Part shown: piece after piece, positions 5,298 through 9,428 of the stretch
Layout of the letters: each line of letters opens with the position of its first letter
Numbering within the stretch: the stretch's first letter is position 1
NCBI GenBank assembly: GCA_031415135.1
Contig: JANORB010000139.1
Location: 1 to 9,428 of the forward strand
Reading direction: 5' to 3'
DNA: 9,428 nt
From: LGRD01 sp031415135
GTDB lineage: Bacteria; Pseudomonadota; Gammaproteobacteria; Burkholderiales; Burkholderiaceae_C
Program-made: the position numbers and the translations under genes
The notes under the pieces: model-generated
The model's input: only the letters and a program-made list of their open reading frames with translations
Database searches by the model: none
What the model was told of the DNA's origin: nothing

Positions 5298-7523
5298 TCA
5301 GGGCTTGGGCAAAAGAACTCTGTCGATGACGTGGATCACGCCGTTGACCGCCTGCACGTCGGTGGCCACGACACTGGCGCCGCGGTGGCGCGCGTCCAGG
5401 ATGTGCAGCGCGCTGCCGGCCCTGTTCAAGGTGAACTGCTGGCCTTGAACGGTGGTGGCCTTCAGCCCGTCGGTCACGTCCTTGGCCAGCACCTTGGCGG
5501 GCAGCACGTGGTAGGTCAACACCGTGGTCAGCAAGGCCTTGTCGGCCAGCAGCTGCGCCTTGGTGACGTGCAGTTCCTGCAGCAGCGCGGCGAACGCGGC
5601 GTTGGTGGGCGCGAAGACCGTGAACGGGCCGGCGCTGCTGAGCGTGCCCTGCAGGTCGGCCGCCAACACCGCTTCGACCAGGATGCTGAAGTCCGGAATG
5701 CCGGCCGCGATCTCGACGATGTTCCTGGTCTGCGGCAGGATCACCTTGTCGAGCACGTGGATCACGCCGTTGGACGCCGCCACGTCGGTGGCGACGATGT
5801 GGGCCTTGCGTCCGCGTGCGTCGGTGATGCTGGCGCCACCGGCCAGCCCGAGCGAGAACACCTGGCCTTGCACCGTGGTGGCCTGCGCGCCTTCCCTGAT
5901 GTCGGCGGCGAGCACTTTGCCCGCCAGCACGTGGTAGGTCAGCACGGCGGTCAGCAGCGGCTTGTTGGCGAGCAGCTGATCCTTGGTCACGCCCAATTCA
6001 CCCAGCAGCGCCGCGAACGCAGCGTTGTTGGGCGCGAACACCGTGAACGGGCCGGCGCCGCTGAGGGTGTCCACCAGCCCGGCGGCCACGACGGCCTCGA
6101 CGAGGATGCTGAAGTCGGGCAGGCTTTGCGCCACCTGAACGATGTTCGGGCCGGCCGGTGGCGGCGCGGCGTCCTTGGGCAGCAACACCTTGTCGATCAC
6201 GTGGATCACGCCGTTGCTGGCCTGAACGTTGGTGGCGACGATGTTGGACTTGCGCCCGCGTGCATCGGTGATGTTGGCGCCGCCCACCAAGCTCAGCGTG
6301 AACTTCTGGCCTTGAACGGTGCTGGCTTGCGCGCCTTCCTGGATGTCGGCGGCGAGCACGCGCCCCTGCAGAACATGGTAGGTGAGCACCGCGGTGAGCA
6401 AGGGCTTGTTGGCCAGCAGTTGCTCCTTGCTCAGGCCCAGTTCGCCCAGTAGCGCGGCGAACGCGGCGTTGGTGGGCGCGAACACGGTGAACGGGCCGGC
6501 GCCGCTGAGCGTATCGACCAGGCCGGCCGCCACAACGGCGTCGACCAGGATGCTGAAGTCGTTGATGCCCTGCGCGATCTGCACGATGTTCTTGCTCTGC
6601 GGCAGGATCACCTTGTCCACCACATGCACCACGCCATTGCGGGCGAACAGGTTGGTGAAGATCACATTGGCGTGGCGGCCCTGGGCGTCGGTGATGCGCA
6701 CGTCCGGCCCAGCGCGGCGCTGCACGTCGAAGGTCAGCGCCTGGCCTTGCAGGGTCACCGGTGTGGCGCCGTTGGCAATGTGGCGCGCCGACAGTTTTTG
6801 CGGCAGCACGTGATAGGTCAGCACGTCGGTCAGCAGCGGCTTGTTGGACAGCAGCTGTTCGGCGCTAAGGTTCAGCTCGGCCAGCAGCGCGGCGAAGGCG
6901 GCGTCGGTGGGCGCAAAAACAGTGAACGGCCCGTCGCCTCGCAAGGCGTCGACCAGGCCGGCTTCGTGCAGGGCCCGTTCCAGAATGCTGAAGGTCGGCA
7001 GGTGCTTGACGTAGCTGACGACCGACGGGCGCCAGACCGGTTTGTGGGTGACGAACAGCACGCCGTTCCTCGCCTTCACGTCGGCCACCTTGATGCCGGC
7101 GTCGTTGACAGTGATTCCGCCGGCATTTACATCGACTTCGATTCCGCTGCCGGAGACTGCGGTTTCGGTCCCGGTCCGCATGTCGCCGGCGAGCATGCGC
7201 TTGGGCACCAGCTGCGATTCAACAAAGCTTTGCAGCTGTTTGCGGTTCTCGGGCTTCATCAGCTCGTCGACTTCGGCGCGCATGTCGGCCATGGCTTCGT
7301 TGCTGGGCACGATCAGCGTCATGTCGCCGTCGGCGCGCATCCTCTGCGTCGTGCCGGCGGCTTCGGCCAGTTTCATGAATTCGCTGGCGCTCGGCTCGGC
7401 GTTCGCGGCTTCGGCCAAGCTGGATTCGGCGGGTGCTGCGCCCGAACCGTCAGAGCCGCCGCCACAGGCGGCCAGCAGACCGGCGCTCGCCACAGCGGCG
7501 AGCAGATGCAACCAGGTTTTCAT
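5298..7523 (-). CDS. Multi-domain fasciclin (FAS1) lipoprotein
   Basis: This is a 741-residue envelope lipoprotein. The start MKTWLHLL is supported by AAAAGGAG (minus strand, 7537-7530) a few bases upstream. LLAAC with Cys20 is a lipobox, followed by a GGGSDGSG linker. The +2 residue is Gly, not Asp, so outer-membrane sorting is expected. A degenerate FAS1-like unit spans residues 46-161 (TLIVPSNEAM; YH motif lost; ends NGVLFVTHK). Four canonical FAS1 domains follow at about 177-308, 322-450, 468-597 and 610-740. Each has TVFAP, LTYHVL, a VQGQ or LQGQ strand, and NGVIHV(I/L)DKV or a near variant. The linkers are short; one is Pro-rich (DAAPPPAGP, 451-459). A role in surface adhesion or matrix interaction is inferred from the family, not shown. 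It heads a two-gene operon with the single-FAS1 gene and lies divergent from the TetR regulator. Confidence 0.94.
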   Translation of the reverse strand: MKTWLHLLAAVASAGLLAACGGGSDGSGAAPAESSLAEAANAEPSASEFMKLAEAAGTTQRMRADGDMTLIVPSNEAMADMRAEVDELMKPENRKQLQSFVESQLVPKRMLAGDMRTGTETAVSGSGIEVDVNAGGITVNDAGIKVADVKARNGVLFVTHKPVWRPSVVSYVKHLPTFSILERALHEAGLVDALRGDGPFTVFAPTDAAFAALLAELNLSAEQLLSNKPLLTDVLTYHVLPQKLSARHIANGATPVTLQGQALTFDVQRRAGPDVRITDAQGRHANVIFTNLFARNGVVHVVDKVILPQSKNIVQIAQGINDFSILVDAVVAAGLVDTLSGAGPFTVFAPTNAAFAALLGELGLSKEQLLANKPLLTAVLTYHVLQGRVLAADIQEGAQASTVQGQKFTLSLVGGANITDARGRKSNIVATNVQASNGVIHVIDKVLLPKDAAPPPAGPNIVQVAQSLPDFSILVEAVVAAGLVDTLSGAGPFTVFAPNNAAFAALLGELGVTKDQLLANKPLLTAVLTYHVLAGKVLAADIREGAQATTVQGQVFSLGLAGGASITDARGRKAHIVATDVAASNGVIHVLDKVILPQTRNIVEIAAGIPDFSILVEAVLAADLQGTLSSAGPFTVFAPTNAAFAALLQELHVTKAQLLADKALLTTVLTYHVLPAKVLAKDVTDGLKATTVQGQQFTLNRAGSALHILDARHRGASVVATDVQAVNGVIHVIDRVLLPKP
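5304..6995 (-). repeat. Four tandem FAS1-domain coding repeats
   Basis: The four canonical domains map to 6600-6995, 6174-6560, 5733-6122 and 5304-5696, in gene order. The TVFAP blocks (residues 201, 347, 494 and 635) are spaced 146, 147 and 141 codons. The second and third of these units are most alike: by eye about 20 differences over about 117 aligned residues, with long nearly identical DNA, for example around 6027-6066 and 6477-6516. This indicates recent internal duplication or gene conversion. Confidence 0.9.
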
Positions 7524-7612
7524 TGCTTTCTCCTTTTGAGGCTCGGGTTGTGCGCGCAACGACCGGTGTCGCCAGCCACTGCGCGTTGGAATTCAACGAC
7601 TGCAGGAACCGG

Positions 7613-7636
7613 AATTTGTACTGCGCAGTACATATT
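7613..7636. promoter_or_regulatory. Palindromic operator, probable TetR-family binding site
   Basis: TGTACTGCGCAGTACA (7617-7632) is a perfect 16-bp palindrome. Allowing one mismatched pair just outside it, the symmetry extends to 24 bp (7613-7636), the size usual for TetR-family operators. It is in the 199-base region between the divergent fasciclin operon and the TetR gene and overlaps the fasciclin promoter spacer. Binding by the adjacent regulator is inferred from position and symmetry. Confidence 0.75.
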
Positions 7637-7641
7637 GTCAA
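7613..7641 (-). promoter_or_regulatory. Promoter of the fasciclin operon
   Basis: On the minus strand, TTGACA (7641-7636) is a perfect -35 box. The -10 is less clear: TACAAA (7620-7615) at 15-base spacing or CAAATT (7618-7613) at 17. The operator palindrome fills the gap between the two boxes, so a bound repressor would block RNA polymerase. The predicted 5' leader is about 85 bases and holds a small dyad (cgttg/caacg, 7584-7598). Confidence 0.6.
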
Positions 7642-7710
7642 CTGTATGGTCTTTTCACGAACTACGTGGTTGGTTTCAGACTGAACTGTGCAGGCCGTTC
7701 GGCGCGTGTC

Positions 7711-7716
7711 TACAAT
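7711..7716 (+). promoter_or_regulatory. -10 box of the TetR gene, possibly giving a leaderless mRNA
   Basis: TACAAT ends 6 bases before the ATG of the regulator gene, so transcription would start at or next to the start codon. No Shine-Dalgarno is seen before this ATG, which fits leaderless translation. There is no good -35 box at 16-18 bases. A small dyad, TTCAG-A-CTGAA (7675-7685), lies just upstream and could be a second regulator contact. Confidence 0.45.
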
Positions 7717-7722
7717 TGGTGC

Positions 7723-8349
7723 ATGGTCAAAACCTCATTTCGCGTCCAGGTTCTGCGTGCGCGCGAGGATGCGATCGTTGCGTCGGTCAATCGCTTGTTG
7801 GCCGAAAAGGGCTTTGACGTGATGACGGTGGACGAGGTGGCCGCTGACGTGGGGATCGCCAAGGCGAGCCTCTACAAGCACTTCACGTCCAAGGAGCAGC
7901 TCGCGGCCGCCGCGATGATTGGTGTGTTGGACCGCTCGCTGGCATTCCTGGCCTCGCTGGAGGCCCAGCCCGGCAACAGCGCGATCGAACAACTCAAGGC
8001 CGTGGCCCGCTGGACCATGCGGGTGCAGTTGGCGGGCGAGATGCCCTCGTTGCCGGCCCAGAACTCGGCCCTGCGCTCGGCGCTGATGACCAACAAGGTC
8101 TATCTCGACCGGCTGATGGAAGTGAGCGACAAACTCGGTGCATGGATCACTGCGGCACAGGCGCAGGGGCACCTGAATCCGAAGCTGCCGCCCGAAGTCG
8201 TTCTGTACACGCTGTTCGCGCGTGCCTGCGACCCGGTGCTCGGCCTGCTGAAGGTGAGCGGCAACTACGGGGATGACCAGATCATCGAGATGTTGCTGTC
8301 GACCTGCTTCGACGGCCTGGTCGGGCCGGGCGCTGCCGCCAGCCCGTGA
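7723..8349 (+). CDS. TetR/AcrR-family transcriptional regulator
   Basis: This is a 208-residue cytoplasmic DNA-binding protein. The TetR N-terminal domain covers residues 13-59, with the helix-turn-helix at about 35-54 (TVDEVAADVGIAKASLYKHF), typical in sequence and position. The remaining ~150 residues form the variable all-helical ligand-binding and dimerisation domain; its ligand cannot be predicted. The ATG at 7723 is preferred. An in-frame GTG at 7666 would add 19 residues unlike TetR N-termini and has no ribosome-binding site. A TACAAT immediately upstream suggests a leaderless transcript. The gene is divergent from the fasciclin operon across a region containing a perfect palindrome inside the operon's promoter, so repression of that operon, and perhaps of itself, is the likely role. 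The aldolase gene lies 112 bases downstream on the same strand, and its control by this regulator is possible but unsupported. Confidence 0.93.
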   Translation: MVKTSFRVQVLRAREDAIVASVNRLLAEKGFDVMTVDEVAADVGIAKASLYKHFTSKEQLAAAAMIGVLDRSLAFLASLEAQPGNSAIEQLKAVARWTMRVQLAGEMPSLPAQNSALRSALMTNKVYLDRLMEVSDKLGAWITAAQAQGHLNPKLPPEVVLYTLFARACDPVLGLLKVSGNYGDDQIIEMLLSTCFDGLVGPGAAASP

Positions 8350-8385
8350 GCCCGGCGACTGGCGGGTCGACGCGATGGGCAATCA

Positions 8386-8414
8386 TTGCGCCGGCCCGGG
8401 CCCTGTTGTACGAT
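8386..8414 (+). promoter_or_regulatory. Weak candidate promoter for the aldolase gene
   Basis: TTGCGC (8386-8391) and TACGAT (8409-8414) are separated by 17 bases and lie in the 112-base gap after the TetR gene, which would place a transcription start about 40 bases before the aldolase ATG. Each box is only a partial match, so readthrough from the regulator gene is an alternative. Confidence 0.3.
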
Positions 8415-8461
8415 GACTGATGAGATCGGGGCACCGCCCTCGCCACCCGCCGGAGCACCCC

Positions 8462-9223
8462 ATGAGAGAAAACCGCCTGCGCACGCTCTGGAAGGCCGAC
8501 CAGGTCGCGGTCAACGGCTGGCTCGCGATCGGCAACAGTTTTTCGGCTGAAACGATGGCGCACCAGGGCTGGGACACGCTGACGGTGGACCTGCAGCATG
8601 GTGTGATCGACGATGCCGCGATGGTGACGATGCTGCAGGCGATCTCCACCACGCCGACCGTGCCGCTGGTTCGCGTGCCGTGGCTCGAACCCGGCATCCT
8701 GATGAAGGCCCTGGACGCCGGCGCCTACGGTGTGATCTGCCCGATGATCAACACCCGCGAAGACGCGCAGAAGCTGGTCGCCTACACCCACTACGCGCCG
8801 CGCGGCACGCGCAGCTTCGGCCCGGTGCGGGCCTTGTTGTATGGCGGCGCCGACTATCCCGCGCACGCGAACGACACCATCGTGACCTTCGCGATGATCG
8901 AAACGGCCCAGGCGCTGGACAACCTGGACGCCATCCTGTCGGTCGAAGGGCTGGATGCAATCTACATCGGCCCGTCGGACTTGTCGCTGGCGCTGGGCTG
9001 CAAGCCGGTGTTCGACGATGTCGAGCCCAAGGTGGCGCAGGCGATGGACCACATCCTCGAACGCGCCCAGGCCCATGGCCTGGTGGCCGGCGTGCACAAC
9101 GGCGCGCCCGACGTCGCGCTGGCCCGGGCCGCCAAGGGCTTTCGCTTCGTCACGGTGGCGTCCGACGCCCGGCTGATGGCGGCCGGCGCCCAACAGGTGC
9201 TGGCCCGCATGCGAGCCGGCTGA
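8462..9223 (+). CDS. HpcH/HpaI-family class II aldolase
   Basis: This is a 253-residue cytoplasmic enzyme of the divalent-metal-dependent HpcH/HpaI aldolase family, which cleaves or forms 4-hydroxy-2-oxoacids to pyruvate plus an aldehyde. GGAG (8452-8455) lies 6 bases before the ATG and favours this start over an ATG 42 bases upstream. Recognisable family features are VDLQHGV with the catalytic-type His46, VRVPW with Arg71, AGAYGVICPMINT (86-98), YAPRGTRSFGP (111-121), metal ligand Glu147 in MIETAQAL, and metal ligand Asp173 in IYIGPSDLSLALG. All match positions known from E. coli HpcH (His45, Arg70, Glu149, Asp175). The length is typical. The substrate (homoprotocatechuate-derived, sugar-acid or other) cannot be settled, and no neighbouring catabolic genes are in the window to help. 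Confidence 0.93.
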   Translation: MRENRLRTLWKADQVAVNGWLAIGNSFSAETMAHQGWDTLTVDLQHGVIDDAAMVTMLQAISTTPTVPLVRVPWLEPGILMKALDAGAYGVICPMINTREDAQKLVAYTHYAPRGTRSFGPVRALLYGGADYPAHANDTIVTFAMIETAQALDNLDAILSVEGLDAIYIGPSDLSLALGCKPVFDDVEPKVAQAMDHILERAQAHGLVAGVHNGAPDVALARAAKGFRFVTVASDARLMAAGAQQVLARMRAG

Positions 9224-9287
9224 GCCCGGCTGGGATGACGCCGCGCGGCGCGATTCAGCGGCTTGTCATGGCGCGGCGCCAGCGCGG

Positions 9288-9309
9288 AACTCAGAGGCTG
9301 AGAGTTTTT
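9288..9309 (+). terminator. Weak candidate terminator after the aldolase gene
   Basis: CTCAG-agg-CTGAG (9290-9302) is a 5-bp hairpin followed shortly by TTTTT (9305-9309), on the correct strand 66 bases after the aldolase stop. The stem is short and of moderate GC content, so it may be only the edge of the neighbouring inverted repeat. Confidence 0.3.
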
Positions 9310-9428
9310 CGAGCGTGTCCGAGCAGCGCGCCAGAAGGCGGCCGATCTAGGCGCAAAGCGCAGCCATAGCTCGGGCTATGGCGAGCATTTGCAACGACGA
9401 GCGGGCGTCTTCTGGTGTGATGAGCGGG
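9303..9428. repeat. Long imperfect hairpin repeat, truncated by the window end
   Basis: This is nested inverted symmetry without coding signal. The centre is a perfect 8-bp stem, GCCATAGC (9363-9370) with GCTATGGC (9375-9382), around a TCGG loop. Next come gcaaa (9353-9357) with tttgc (9388-9392), then ccagaaggcg (9331-9340) with cgtcttctgg (9406-9415), which allows one G-T pair, and weaker G-C and G-T pairing beyond. The whole could fold as one cruciform or RNA hairpin of over 100 bases. I recall similar sequence with this GCCATAGC-TCGG core recurring between genes in Comamonadaceae genomes, but cannot verify that here. The right-hand end is outside the window. Confidence 0.6.

Noticed and set aside
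7584..7598. Small dyad cgttg/caacg in the fasciclin 5' leader
   Set aside because: A five-base arm is too short to call a second operator and is unlike the main palindrome.
5331..7817. Long plus-strand ORFs (373 and 397 codons) opposite the fasciclin gene
   Set aside because: Their repetitive Gly/Gln/His-rich sequence mirrors the FAS1 repeats, and they have no independent start signals or motifs.
8282..9193. Minus-strand ORF (303 codons) opposite the aldolase
   Set aside because: It is antisense to an aldolase with all catalytic residues and has no recognisable domain.
9239..9250. 12-bp palindrome CGCCGCGCGGCG after the aldolase gene
   Set aside because: GC-only palindromes of this size are common at this base composition, and it has no loop or T-run to act as a terminator.

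Overview
The window is GC-rich bacterial chromosome with dense genes, little non-coding DNA and betaproteobacterial-looking proteins. I infer Burkholderiales, probably Comamonadaceae. This rests on protein style and base composition, not on a marker gene. I see no insertion sequence, phage gene, CRISPR array, tRNA or rRNA.

Left part (1-2388): the 3' end of an aromatic amino acid aminotransferase (+) runs convergently, 16 bases apart, into an orphan YegD-type Hsp70-like ATPase (-). Divergent from that lies a small exported TPR protein (+).

Middle part (2389-4788): a probable small single-span membrane protein (-) is divergent from a Tat-exported PhoD-type phosphatase (+). The phosphatase has no ribosome-binding site of its own. 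It appears to be translated by coupling to a 26-residue His/Leu-repeat leader peptide (2765-2845). The leader has a good Shine-Dalgarno sequence, and its TGA overlaps the phosphatase ATG as ATGA. The repeat is encoded by a perfect hexanucleotide tandem array. A second small hypothetical ORF (+) follows phoD.

Right-centre (4705-8349): a two-gene fasciclin (FAS1) operon reads leftward. It encodes a 741-residue lipoprotein with four clear FAS1 domains plus one degenerate one, then a secreted single-FAS1 protein. It ends at a textbook intrinsic terminator whose hairpin lies inside the convergent small ORF. Divergent from the operon is a TetR-family regulator. The shared intergenic region holds a perfect 16-bp palindrome lying just downstream of a consensus TTGACA -35 box of the fasciclin promoter. 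This is the layout expected of a repressor operator. The regulator itself may be translated from a leaderless mRNA.

Right end (8350-9428): an HpcH/HpaI-family class II aldolase (+) is followed by a long imperfect inverted repeat that runs off the window. It resembles a dispersed intergenic hairpin repeat.

The best candidates for something undescribed are the His/Leu leader coupled to phoD and the TetR-controlled FAS1 lipoprotein operon. Both are inferred from sequence alone.
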